Shown: positions 21,141 to 31,687 of the stretch, piece after piece
How the letters are laid out: the number at the start of each line of letters is the position of its first letter
How positions within the stretch are numbered: position 1 is the first letter of the stretch
Assembly (NCBI GenBank): GCA_028274465.1
Contig: CM051456.1
Location: forward strand, 67,318,753-67,382,752
Source: Plantago ovata
Taxonomy: Eukaryota > Streptophyta > Magnoliopsida > Lamiales > Plantaginaceae
DNA length: 64,000 nucleotides
Reading direction: 5' to 3'
The notes under the pieces: model-generated
The model's database searches: none
What the model saw: only the letters and a program-made list of their open reading frames with translations
What the model was told of the DNA's origin: nothing
Position numbers and translations under genes: made by a program

Positions 21141-22669
21141 AGAGACTATTATGGGGATGATAATCCTGATAATTATACTTTTCGCATGTCCACTCTCAGC
21201 CAACCGAGGCCAAACCGTTCGTTAACATCTAGTATCACTTTTTATTTACTCATTCTCTTTTGCTAGGGACTAGCTTAAATTTCATGAGGGGGATGGGATG
21301 TGAACCATGATGTTAAGTATTGTTTGGCTTTGTGTTAGTATCTTGTTTTTTGTTTGCATTTGCACGTTTACTGCTTTCTTAGTATTTAGTTGCATACACT
21401 ACATTCATTCTAGGATAGTCTTGCATGTTTTATGTGGAGTTTATTGCCAAATTTTTTGAACTTTTTTATTGAGTAGATTAACTAATTATGACATTAATCG
21501 TATGCTTCATCTGTATGAATATGTTTGAGGTTTTTCTCGCTTGGCTTGTCACATTTATGTATTGCACTTAGTTAAGCTTGGTAGTCTCAACATCACATAG
21601 TGGTGTTTTCTCTACTGCGGTTCACAAAGGCCTTTATAATAGGATGATGCATGTTAGGATCTTATGGTTGTTTTCCCGAGTAAATATGTACCTAAGAGGC
21701 AACAAGTCTTCACCTTGCTTTGAGATTGCTAAATGCCTAGGAAGGAGGTAGTGTGAGATTGTGTGATCTTTTGTTTGCAACCTATTCTTTCGAATAGGTT
21801 TGGGGAGGGGGTTACGCTATCATTAGACTTGTTTTTCATTTTTTAGTGTGTGTTGTGATTTTGATTTTTCCTTTTGTACTCCAACCTATTCTTTCGAATA
21901 GGTTTGGGGAGGTCGTTTGTGTGTCATTTTTATTTCTTTTTCGTTGTACTATTGCTGGCTAAAAAACAGAGGAAAAAAAGAAAAAGGAAAATTCCAGGAA
22001 AAAAGAAAAAAAACTGGAAAAGAAAAAAAAGAAAAAAAGAAAAGAACCCAAAAAAACAAAGAAGGGTCCAAAAAAAAGGAGTCAAAAAGCAGTTTAGCAA
22101 AGTGTTGTGTCTCATTTTTCAATTCATGTAATGTTCGTAATCGTGTTGTAATTTTTTGTCTTTTGAGTGTCATCTGTTCTAGACCACCCTCGTCCTGCCA
22201 TTCAGGAAGTGGTGAATAGCTTAAGGCTTTGCTTGAGAGACGGGTAGAATAGGAGAGTGTTATCTTTTTTAGGGAACCCTCGTTCGTTTGATGAGAGCCA
22301 GTATTGGTTCGACCTCTTTGAGGAAAAGTCTTAACTTGGTGAACAGCAGTAAGTCCTCAGTTTCATAGGCACGGGACAACCATTCGTATTTTAACATGTT
22401 TCATTACGTCGTCACTGACTAGGTCCAGGTAGAGAATGTTACGAGAGACTATCCTGTCTTGACATAAGTGCTTATGAGAATGTGTATGAGTCAATCGAGG
22501 CATTCTTCAACCTATATTCATGTTATGATTTGTATGGTTTTTGTTCATATGTTTTTTGATAAATTCAATAGATTAGTTCATTTCATTTGGCATGAGACTC
22601 CATTTTTTGTGTTGCATTGTTTTTTGCATTAGAGTCTAGCTTAGTTGCTTGAGGACAAGCAAAGGTTCG
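21141..22669 (+). other. Conserved non-coding 3' region of element A
   Basis: No ORF of interest. It contains two hairpins of AACCTATTC-tttc-GAATAGGTT (21779-21800 and 21883-21904), each followed by TTGGGGAGG. A strongly purine-rich A/G tract (about 21955-22095) follows, then phrases such as CTAGACCACCCTCGTCCTGC and TTCGTTTGATGAGAGCCAGT. The same blocks in the same order occur in elements C and D and begin again in B at the window end. Its conservation between families that differ in LTR and gag suggests that it matters for replication or packaging. Confidence 0.7.
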
Positions 22670-22681
22670 GTTTGGGGAGTT
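22670..22681 (+). promoter_or_regulatory. Polypurine tract of element A
   Basis: GGTTTGGGGAGT lies directly before the 3' LTR start TGATGAACG and is the expected plus-strand primer. The same phrase precedes the 3' LTRs of C (on the minus strand, with one change) and D. Confidence 0.8.
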
Positions 22682-23760
22682 TGATGAACGTGTATTTTAC
22701 ACTTTCATTCGAGTCTTTTTTCACAAATTTAGCTATCCTCTATGTTAATTTAGCTATATTTTAGTGCATTTTATTAGAATAATGTCACGTTTCCCTTTAG
22801 TTTGTATTTTACAGGTTTTGGGTGAAAAATGAGGTTTTTTCGGGCAATTATATTGAAGTAGACAAGGAATTGGTGTTTCGAAGGCCTTTTTGGAGTATCT
22901 AGAAGATTCCGGATAGGATTTGAAGTCTAGGGGTCGAGTCTGAAGGCTAAAAGGTCACTAGAAGGCAAAAATCGAGTCCGAAAAGGAAAAGAAATACAAA
23001 AACGCGTCGAAAACGCGTAACCAACCGACTGGAGGTCCCGGGCGAGTCGCCCGGGACGTGGTGCGAACCGCCCCACACCAAGCGATTCGCCCGGTGTGTG
23101 GGGCGACTCGCCCCACACCTGCCGAATACCTATATATAGTTGCTCAGTTTTCTCCGTTTTTCATACTTTTCCAGACCTTTTCTCTCACCTTTCTCATTAG
23201 TTTTAGGTAGGAATTCTCCAGAGCCTGTTCTGGGGATTCTTAGCTTAGGAGATATTTTTTCTCATCGTTTTGGAGTTTGTAAGATCGCGATTCTTCGGAG
23301 ATTGACAACCTTCGGTAACATTGTATCTTACAGCTTTTCTATTTATATTTATTTATCTTTCAACAAGTTTTCATTCAATCTTGCTATGATTTTTGTTGAT
23401 TGCATGACATCTATGAGTAGCTAAACTTATCGTTGGTGATAATATGTGATTTCTTAGCGAAGGGTTAATAATTATGCTGATGGCTGTAAAGCGAATTAGA
23501 CTTTGAGTTATTGCTTTATTTCTTTGATCTATCTAAAACCTCTATCTTCGTAGTGTTGAATTATAACGAACACAATTGGATAATTCATTGATCAAAGATC
23601 TCTATGCAAAACGATCAGGTACTTCATGCATGAGTATTAACCTGCTATGCTTTGAATGATCATACTATCACTAACCTCCATTATCTGATAAAAAAAACCT
23701 TTGCTAAGTAGTTTGTTGATTTTATAGTTTAAGTTAGATTAGATAAAGCTAGTTATAGTT
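22682..23760 (+). repeat. 3' LTR of element A (3'-truncated)
   Basis: It begins TGATGAACGTGTATTTTACA and follows the LTR of B until CTAGTTATAGT near 23759, where copia LTR sequence takes over. Two perfect 23-bp dyads are present: arms GTCCCGGGCGA around 23035-23057 and arms GTGTGGGGCGA around 23096-23118. A TATA box (CTATATATAG) follows at about 23130-23140. The last 120-130 bp, including the TTCATCA end, are absent. Confidence 0.88.
23035..23118. promoter_or_regulatory. Palindrome cluster upstream of the LTR TATA box (element A)
   Basis: The outer two dyads are perfect, with 11-bp arms and a single central base (23035-23057 and 23096-23118). Between them are weaker copies (GCGAACCGC, AAGCGATTCGCCC). 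All share the core GCGRNYCGC. They lie within 100 bp of the TATA box, a position expected for transcription-factor sites. Confidence 0.7.
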
Positions 23761-24780
23761 ATTGCTACTATAAAAGTGTTTGTGTGATTTACATTTCTGC
23801 AGTTATCTTTCAGCAAGCTACGTTGTCAGAAAGCTAGTTTCAGCAAGTAATTGCATGAATGTAAATCACACAAACACTTTTGTAGTGGTATCTGAGAGTG
23901 GCGTAATCTCTCAACTAATCCACTTTGTCCTTTCTAGGACTAAATCCACTATGACAAGATGTGAGGTTCCTTACAAATCCTATCACGAATGATTCTTCAG
24001 AAACCTAAGCACACTTGCTTCGTTTCCAACCTAACTAGAGAACTGTAACCTTGTTCTCCACTAAACTTGGGAATTATAATCAGCAACACTATGCTTGATT
24101 AATTCCCCCTGAATTTCACGCCTGAAAAGGGTGTTTATCAGTTAGAGAGGTTTGGGATGAGATCGCTTGAATATAACTTTTTCAGCTATAATAAGTTATC
24201 TAAAGAAATACAACTTGTAATACTTTTCAATAAGCAAGTTAAATTGTTTCTGGTGTCAAGACTTGTTCTTGTTCGAAAGAAAGAACACTTAACTAATTTC
24301 TTAGCCGTGAATGTTCTACTTTTTCACAAGTAGGTTTTGTTTCAAGCTTAAGTCTTGGAACGGATCAATAGGCAGTAAAGAGTATAGAAGGTTTTGAGTG
24401 TTTAAAGAACAAGTGAGAGTTTGATCACATTGTTGACACACTTCTACTCTTTTCCTAATGAACTCTTTTTATAGTGTCTCAAGGGAGCCGTTTGAATTTC
24501 AAATTCTAAGGCTTGTACCTTAAGATGTCACAATCTTGCTTTTGTACTTTCAGCAGCGCTCTTCATTTGTCTTCTTGTCTTCATGTTCTTCGCGTGCTAA
24601 CTGTGCATTTAATGTTCTTTTGAAATTCAAATATGAACGTTGGAGCCAAAATGCAAGTACTCTTCATCAAGGAGGTCACATATGTTGTCAGCAAGTGGTC
24701 AGTCTCAGTTTCAGCAAGCAAAAACTACTCTGTCATATAGATTTTCACTTATGCAAGCTGTTGCTAAAGCCTCAGTTTGC
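23761..24780 (-). repeat. 3' LTR of copia-1 (truncated at both sides)
   Basis: About 23826-24780 matches the 5' LTR at about 50640-51620 in the same orientation (for example GTGGTATCTGAG, GGAACGGATCAATAGGCAG and GTGTCTCAAGGGAGCC). The segment 23761-23825 is an inverted copy of the part that follows it. About 200 bp at one end and 270 bp at the other are missing relative to the complete LTR. Confidence 0.8.
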
Positions 24781-24971
24781 TTCTAACTTGGATCGAGAGA
24801 AGTCTGAAAAGAATTAAACAGATTAGCTAAAGATAAGTTATCAAAAACATAAGATAAGCCAATTTTTGAGTTTTCTACCTGCTGAAGAACAACAGGAGAG
24901 GATTCTAGTCTTTTAGCATCAATGGCTTCCTCTATGTGTTGATCTTTCTCTTCAGCGGACTTTTTCTTGCT
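24781..24971 (-). other. Short unassigned joint between the copia-1 LTR and the extra ORF
   Basis: This sequence lies between the last part similar to the LTR and the stop of the extra ORF. It replaces the C-terminal extra-ORF coding sequence and the LTR start seen in copia-2, so an internal deletion is likely here. Confidence 0.4.
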
Positions 24972-25447
24972 CTAATTGATAAGTTGTGCAGTGTCAGCAT
25001 TCTCCCTTGTCTCTGAGATGACAGGTTGAGCGGAAGTATCTTGACCTCTTAGTTCACTACTCGTCATAAAAAGATCCACTGACTTGTTGGAGTTATCATC
25101 AATCTCCGTGTCCATTTTCTGGCTTAGATCAGTAAGTACCAGTTGGATCTTGTCTATTGAGGTGGCTGGTGAACTGGGTCTTTCATTCTCAGCATCATGT
25201 GATGCGTCGTCGAACGATACTTCAACGTGATTTTCAGCAAACTCAACGTTTTGAACAGTTGCTGTCTCAGCAACTATTTCTTCAATAGTTATTGTTTCAA
25301 CAACTTCCTTTTCTTGACTAGTTGTTGTCTCGGCAACTGTCTTTTGTCCTTGAGTTGGTGTTTCAGCAACTTTCATCAATTCTGCTCCAATATCACTTTG
25401 TGGAGCCATAGTGATGTCATAGAGCGGGGGTACATTTCTTTCCTGAG
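24972..25447 (-). pseudogene. Extra ORF of copia-1, downstream part
   Basis: Read on the minus strand from 25447, the frame continues directly from the sequence right of element C once one TATTT copy is removed. It begins at the interrupted codon, passes PPLYDITMAPQSDIG, and then shows V-A-E-T repeats (KVAETPTQGQ, KTVAETTT, EVVETIT, EIVAETAT). It is acidic and low-complexity, ends in DTAQLIN-stop, and has no recognised domain. The VAET repetition reflects the GTTGCTGAAAC phrase that recurs in this element. Confidence 0.7.
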
Positions 25448-25452
25448 TATTT

Positions 25453-26657
25453 TGATGAGTCGTTTTTTCACCAATTAAATTTGTTTATAAGCCAAAGAAC
25501 ACTTATCACTACACAAATCTGAGTGCAATGGCAAGTTGTCCCCGAGTGTCGTTCTCTCGGGACCTAACGTGGCTTTGTTTGAGATTTCAGTCAACGAGTT
25601 CAAGTTGGTTTTGAAAATGGTTTTAGACAAAAGCAATCTAGAATCAAACTTGTTTGTAATCAAAGATGGAAAACGGTTGGTGGAGAAATCGAATTAACAT
25701 GTATGGATTACGAATATGCTCACAAGTTCAGTGCGTAAAACCTTCGACTAAGTCTGCTAAGCAACCGTCTAGGTAACATTAAAGACACACATAAAAAAAG
25801 ATCACTATCAATACTTTAGAGGTGTTTTGCACTAACACCATTTATCTAGCATGCTGCAAACATACAAACATACAATCCTATAGCAAATTACAAACATACA
25901 ATCCTTCGAATATATTTTATAGGTAACTATGAATCATATGAAGCAATTTACATCAAGATTGAATCACAATCTCATGTAAGCATAAACATAATCCAACACA
26001 TGTAAATTCTACATTCTACCACCAACACAAAGGATTTAGCTACTCATATTCAAAAATGAAAACATCAAATCATATGAATTTTTAGAGGAATACATTTGAT
26101 CAAACTACTAGACAAGAGATAAATGGCTTAGAGCTCTCCAAAAATCGAATGTTGAAGTCTGAATGTCAAAAAAGTAACTGAAAATGTGTTATAAAGACAG
26201 AATCCCGATTCTGTAACTGCAGCCAAGCGGACCGCTTGGCTGCTGTCCAGCGGACCGCCTGGATACTGGGTCACTTGTCTGGAATTCCAGAGATTTTCAA
26301 GCGGAGGGCTTGGCTCGGAAGCGGCTCACTTGCTCTGTGGGGCAGATTTTGACTTGGAATCTCAATCCTTTGCCCACGATCGGCCCTCGGGTGCCTTGGA
26401 CTCGTCCTTCTCAACACTTAATGGGGCTCAAGCACTCACGAACAAAGCCATGGAGGTCGAGGAACTTCAACGGGGCCATTTTCCATAAAAAAAATGCTCG
26501 TTTTTATCTCAGAAAACACCGTGTCGTACCTAAGTGTCAGAAAATGCAGAAAACACAAAATGTGACACTATTCTACAAAACTAACCAAAAAACTGGCAAA
26601 AAGATAGTAAAAGAAGGTAAAAAAGACAAGATGAACGCGTCAAAAATACGTTCATCA
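25453..26657 (-). repeat. 3' LTR of element C
   Basis: 1,205 bp, nearly the same as 40717-42089 but lacking about 150 bp near 26131 (after GACAAGAGAT). On the minus strand it shows GC palindromes (perfect CCAAGCGG-CCGCTTGG arms at 26223-26239), a small hairpin ACAGAATC/GATTCTGT (26202-26219) and the TATA-like CTTTATAAC. Confidence 0.92.
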
Positions 26658-27439
26658 ATCTCCCCAAACCAAACCCTTGCTTGTCCTCAAGCAACAAACT
26701 AATCTAAATGCAACACAAAAAGGAGTCTCATGCCAAGTAAAGTGAACTAATCTATTGAATCTACCAAGCGCTTATGAAGAAAGACCATATTAGCATGACA
26801 TGCAAGTAGGTTGAAGAATGTCTCGATTGCGAATATACACATTCTCATGTGCACTTTGTTAAACAAAGGAGTTTCTCGTAACATCTTCTACCTGGACCTG
26901 GTCAGTGACGACACAATGATGCATATTATCATACTACAAATGCCCCGTGCCTCTGAAACCGAGGGCTTACTACTGTTCACCAAGCGAGACTTTTCCTCAA
27001 GAGAGGGCGAACCAATACTGGCTCTCATCAAACGAAGGAGGGTTCCCTAGAAAGAAAACACTCCCCTATTCTACACAGACTATCAAAGAATGAGTCTCTT
27101 TCAACCACTTCTTGAATGGCAAGACGAGGGTGGTCAAGAACAGGCCTTGGACAAAGGCGACACGAAACAAAAATAGAATTTACAACTCGATAACTTCATA
27201 AGAACAAAATATTTACATAACACATGACACTTTACAAAGACTGCTTTTTGGCTTGCAAGGATCCTTCTTTTGCTTTTTTGGGTCTTATTTATTTATTCTT
27301 CTTTTTTTTTTTCTTTTTGTTTCTTTTTCTCTTTTTTTTTCTTTTCTTTGCTCTTTTTTGTTTTTTTAAGCAGCAGTTCTAAACAACGAAACAACGAAAA
27401 TCACCTCCCCAAACCTATTCGAGAGAATAGGTTTGAGCA
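26658..27439 (-). other. Element C polypurine tract and 3' non-coding region (distal part)
   Basis: The complement of ATCTCCCCAAACC at 26658-26670 is the polypurine tract. Going upstream on the minus strand, the blocks shared with A and D follow: GAGAGCCAGTATTGGTTCG (about 27005-27025), the ACCACCCTCG phrase (about 27125), the purine-rich tract (27250-27375, T-rich on the plus strand) and a 10-bp-stem hairpin (27411-27434). The region is split from its proximal part (34863-35500) by element D. Confidence 0.7.
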
Positions 27440-27444
27440 CAAAG

Positions 27445-30075
27445 TGATGACAGTGTTTTTTACACTATCATTCGGGTCTTTTTCACCAATTTAGCTATCC
27501 TCTTGCATGCATTTTAGTGCATTCTGTTAGAATAGTGTCAGGTTTCCATTTATTTTGTTATTTTCAGGTTTTAGGTGAAAATCTCACTTTTGGATATAAA
27601 TCATGGCGAAACAATGAAGTTTTGGTGCAACGAGATCACCCGTGGTCTGTCAAGGAGTACCGGGAGGAGTTTCCAGGCCAAAAGACCAAGTTTCGGAGCT
27701 CAAAACCGTGCCAAGGGCCGAAATAGAAGATCCGGAGGAAGAAAAGGCACGGGCAACTCTCTGCCCGTGCCAGGCGGTCCGCCTGGTGTCCGGCGGTCCG
27801 CCACGGAGCTGCCGACAACTACTATATATAATTGTAAAATCTGCGAATTTTCATATCTTAGACCATTATTTTGCAGACTTAAACCCTAGAGCTTGTTCTG
27901 GATATTTTTTCTCTTAGAACTACTTTTGCTTAGCAATTTAGAGCACCAAGGTAGAGATTCGGACATCTTTTGATCTTACCTTGCTAGAAACTTGTGAGTT
28001 TAGTCATTCACTAGAGATTGACAACACTCGGTGGTAACTTTGTATACCTTTTTCATACTCTATCTTTTCAATTCAATGATGTTTCATATATGATTGCTTG
28101 TGTTGATTTAGATTTTGATATGAGTAGCTAAGTTTCTAGTTGGTGATAGTATGTAAATTCGTAGCTAGGGTTCATATTATGCATGATTGAGTTTCTAGAG
28201 TCTTTTACTTGTTTTATTGTTATATTTGAATCTTTGATCCGACTAAGCCAATACCTTCGTAGAAAAGTGTTAGAAACACTAGGACAATTCAAGATCATCG
28301 TTTTCAATATCTTCAATTACAAGTACTGCTTGAACTAAGACTGACAACCTTAGCCAATTATTAGGGGTCCATAACATTTATATACCTCCTTATAGCTTCT
28401 AATAACAAAAATCGCCTCCATAGTCAAGAAATTACGAAATAAGACTTCTTACTGCAAAACAATTACATTTTGGGACACGACCTTGACTTTGGGCTCTCTT
28501 AATTCGCCCAGCATTTTTTCTAATTTTGGGATCCAAACAGGCCTTAAGTAGTTAAGGTAGTTGTCCTAAAATGTAATTAAATGATTAAATTTAAAATTAA
28601 ATAACTTCTCAATACACAACAGATCTGGAGTATACTGGATCTGGATTATGCTTAAGTTGATAATTCTTAATTAGTTAAGTGCAATGTGTTAAGATGGAAA
28701 TATAATTATCTTGGTTGTAGTAATCTGGAGTATGCATTTCTTCCTTTTTTTTTTTTCTTATTACTTAAAAATTTGTGAAAAAGAAAAAGAAACAAAATAA
28801 TTAAATTTCGGTGCATTGGATTAAACCGAATTCGATCCGAAATTTGGATCAAAAGTTCACTATTCGGTTCCGAAAATCGGATTGAATGACCCAATGTGCA
28901 CTACCATTTTGTCTCAATAATATACAATAATTAATTAATTTTCCTAAAATAATGGAGAAACTTAATTAGGGTACAACTTTGTAGTGTAATGTTACAAATT
29001 GATTACTTCTTTAAATTGATATTTGGTGTGCATCTCTTATGCACCTCTTTATTGTAACTTTTCAAACTTTTAAGTATTTTATATAATTTTGTCGTTTAAA
29101 AAAAAAAATACACATGTTTGTTCATAGTCTGAATTTAATTATCTACTCCCACTGTTCACACAGTGTACATTTTAACATATCGTCGTGACAGCTTTAAAAG
29201 AATTTTCTTTATTAAACTAGAAAATAAAATTAATTGAACAGGAACCACATTATATTACAAAAAAGCGTAAGTTATGATCTATTGTTTTTTGAATTCAATA
29301 CATGATTCCAGATGCACCAAACCAAAATTACCAATCTTTTTTCTTTAAGCGGTTAATTTTTAAAAAAAAAACATGAGCCATGTTCAACGCCTTTATATAA
29401 ACGTGACAACACCATGACCAAATGTAAAACAAAAAAGAAAAACAAATAGAGGCGAGAAGGAGAGAGGACTCAGAGGAGTAATGGTGAAGAAGAAAGGACA
29501 AAGGAATAAAAAGAAAAGAAAAATAGAAGGAAAAATAAAATAAGGCACAATTAATCTTAAGGCCTGTTTGGAAAACCAAGTTTTGAGCCAATGTCATTTC
29601 CGTAAATAAGCTAGAGTCAACCCAAAATGGTGATTTTGTCTCAAATTGTAATTGTTTGAGTAAGAGGAATGTTTTTGAAATATGGTGCAATAGTAGGGTA
29701 CTAGAGTGAGATTAACACCAATTATTAGTATATATAGGAAGCTTTCAAAATACACGTCTACAAATCTGTTTTTGGTGTTTATTAATTCGAATTACTTTTA
29801 AAGCAGAACGAGTTGCACTTTCATGCATAATTAGAACATGATGCTTGGAATGAGCATACTAACACCAGCTCCCATCATATATTGTTAAGTCAAGCTAAGT
29901 CAAATTTGTTTTTTGAAATTATATAGTTAGTTATTTAGTTAAAGCTACTTTAGTCCCTAGAGATCGACACTCGAGGTCATCTTACCTCTACACTACGTGT
30001 TTTGTGTAGTTGTGAGTTGCCCTTTGGCTATAACAAATTTATTTGATTGTTTGAGTCTGACAATTTCGTTCATCA
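27445..30075 (+). repeat. 5' LTR of element D with nested insertion
   Basis: Without the 1,355-bp insertion and its duplication the LTR is 1,267 bp, against 1,269 bp for the 3' copy. A perfect 17-bp dyad (CCAGGCGG-T-CCGCCTGG, 27770-27786) and a second copy (GGCGGTCCGCC) lie about 30 bp upstream of the TATA box CTATATATAA (27820s). Confidence 0.95.
28364..29718. mobile_element. MULE-like non-autonomous DNA element in the D 5' LTR
   Basis: It is absent from the otherwise matching 3' LTR, and is flanked by the 9-bp direct repeat CAATTATTA (28355-28363 and 29719-29727). The first and last roughly 190 bp are imperfect inverted repeats; CCAAACAGGCCTTAAG near 28540 is matched by CTTAAGGCCTGTTTGG near 29560. 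A 9-bp duplication with long TIRs beginning with G fits Mutator-like elements. No transposase is encoded; the interior is AT-rich. Confidence 0.8.
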
Positions 30076-30078
30076 AAT

Positions 30079-30096
30079 TGACACCGTTGTCGGGGA
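30079..30096 (+). promoter_or_regulatory. Degenerate tRNA-Asp primer binding site (element D)
   Basis: TGACACCGTTGTCGGGGA differs from TGGCGCCGTTGCCGGGGA by three transitions (two G to A, one C to T). It sits four bases after the LTR end, as in A and B. Priming is probably weakened. Confidence 0.8.
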
Positions 30097-30282
30097 CTAT
30101 AACTCCTTTTTACTCTTTAGCTTATTTATATTTTCACCATTCAATTCTCAGAATTAGTAGTTTAGTTTTTGTCTGATAATTCAGACCTCCTCACCGTATT
30201 TATCATGTTTTCATATTCATATTCTGCGTATGCTATGTGCTTTACGATCATGAGTAACTGATTATCTTGTTGGTGGTAGTTT

Positions 30283-30474
30283 GGAAATCGATGCTTGTGG
30301 TTGAGATTGCATGTTAGTTATGCTAAATATAAGTGCAACAACCTTAGGAAATCGATGCTTATGGTTGAGATTGCATGTTAGTTATGCTAAATATAAGTGC
30401 AACAACCTTAGGAAATCGATGCTTATGGTTGAGATTGCATGTTAGTTATGCTAAATATAAGTGCAAAAACCTTA
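30283..30474. repeat. Three-copy 64-bp tandem repeat in the element D leader
   Basis: Units starting GGAAATCGATGCTTATGGTT lie at 30283, 30347 and 30411. They are nearly identical (one or two differences each), so the expansion is recent. It is in the untranslated leader upstream of gag. Confidence 0.96.
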
Positions 30475-30749
30475 GCTAGATTAGTTCCATAATATCACAT
30501 TGTCATCAAACTAAACTACCAAGCTCTAGGGTTTACTCTCAGCAACTTCACTTTCTTACCTCATTTCTTTCCCCCTATCTTTTTCAGCAAATTTATCTAA
30601 TCTTCTCTTCGTTACCTTGTGTGCTTGCGCTCTTTGTATATATTATTAGATTAGAGGATTTTTTCCTTGCAAGTTTTTTGTTATTCTTTTGTGGATTCTG
30701 CTCCTTGATTTCTTGTTTCCTCCCATGCAGAAACTAGTTCCTTGTAAGG

Positions 30750-31085
30750 ATGAGTATGCAAGCTTCTTTGACAAGGTATGTGCAACCTCGAGGGCCTTGC
30801 ATAACATTGGATGAAGATTGCAAGGATTATGACTTTGATCCTTCGTACTACTCCATTGTTTCCACGTTTTCGAGTGGTAATGATCCAAGAGGGTTCTTAG
30901 ACACGTTCCAGGAAGGTGTGTTGAGGATACCTCGTGAGAATGTGGAGGGGGTTATTTTATCACATGAGCAGCTTTGTGTAAGAGGATTTATTGCAGCCTT
31001 GAGAGGGAGCGCTCGAGAATGGCTCAAAATCGCGCCGGCAAGATAATTGCACACTTGGGGTGAAATAACCAACAAGTTTTTGGAA
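30750..31085 (+). pseudogene. Short gag remnant (element D)
   Basis: MSMQASLTRYVQPRGP starts the frame. It contains the front of a capsid-like domain (FLDTFQEGVLRIPRENVEG, then FIAALRGSAREWLKIAPA), then a TAA stop at 31044-31046 and, in the same frame, LHTWGEITNKFLE. The rest of gag and the whole protease are missing. Confidence 0.7.
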
Positions 31086-31087
31086 CA

Positions 31088-31687
31088 TTGGGATTGGGAT
31101 CACCTCCCGGTTCAAAGACATGGACATCTCCCTTCGCTAGTCCGCCACCAGAAATCGACATAGCCAATGTAGAGGAATGTGGTGAAGAATCTATTGATGT
31201 AGCCCGTTCAGTGCTTAGCTTGGATTCCACGTCCTTAATTGAGGATGTCAAGACTGTTGGTAAAGAGGAAGTCGTGGAGGAGGTGATGACTGAATCCATT
31301 GCTTCACCTGAGTCAGACAATGTTGTCTTGAGTTGTGTTGAGATCGAGGAGCTACGCTCAGAAGATTTTCGTGTCTCTGAATCGACATGTTTGGATTCTA
31401 TTGCTATAGATTCTATTGCTACAAACACTCTTGATCTTGACTCCTATGTTCTGGTCCATGCACCCACCTATGAGTTTCAAGGGAGTTTTGATCCACTTTC
31501 TTTTTATTTTGCATCCGATTCCCTTAGTTATTTTTTAGATTTTGATTTTACTAATTTTGTTAATTTTAGTTTTCATGGAATCATGGACTTGCTTGAGCAG
31601 CTAAGGAGAGGATCCAAGGATGGTTCCCAAGATGCAAGGAGTAATGGAACGGATGCACAAGATTTGTTTCCATTTGATAATGGATAG
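31088..31687 (+). CDS. Acidic ORF of unknown function (element D)
   Basis: About 199 residues. It is rich in serine, aspartate and glutamate (VEECGEESIDVARSVLSLD, then EEVVEEVMTESIASPESD) with an aromatic stretch near the end (DSLSYFLDFDFTNFVNFSF). There is no recognised domain. It occupies the place after gag where A, B and C encode the acidic linker and protease, so it may be a leftover linker extended by chance. It could be non-coding in practice. Confidence 0.35.
   Translation: MGLGSPPGSKTWTSPFASPPPEIDIANVEECGEESIDVARSVLSLDSTSLIEDVKTVGKEEVVEEVMTESIASPESDNVVLSCVEIEELRSEDFRVSESTCLDSIAIDSIATNTLDLDSYVLVHAPTYEFQGSFDPLSFYFASDSLSYFLDFDFTNFVNFSFHGIMDLLEQLRRGSKDGSQDARSNGTDAQDLFPFDNG

Larger units (their letters stand above)
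12622..23760 (+). mobile_element. Element A: gag-protease LTR retroelement with extra ORF, truncated at both outer ends
   Basis: Order: truncated 5' LTR, tRNA-Asp primer site, gag-protease (split by CACTA), GC palindromes, extra ORF, long non-coding tail, polypurine tract and truncated 3' LTR. No reverse transcriptase, RNase H or integrase motif occurs in any frame between the LTRs, so it is non-autonomous. The LTR and gag-protease match element B closely, so A and B are one family. About 490 bp of the 5' LTR and the last 120-130 bp of the 3' LTR are missing, which removes any target duplication. The primer site and coding order place it near the Athila/Tat side of Ty3/gypsy; the exact lineage is inference. 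Confidence 0.85.

Noticed and set aside
21874-22219. Lysine-rich frames
   Set aside because: Translation of the purine-rich non-coding tract that precedes the 3' LTR; same artefact in elements C and D.
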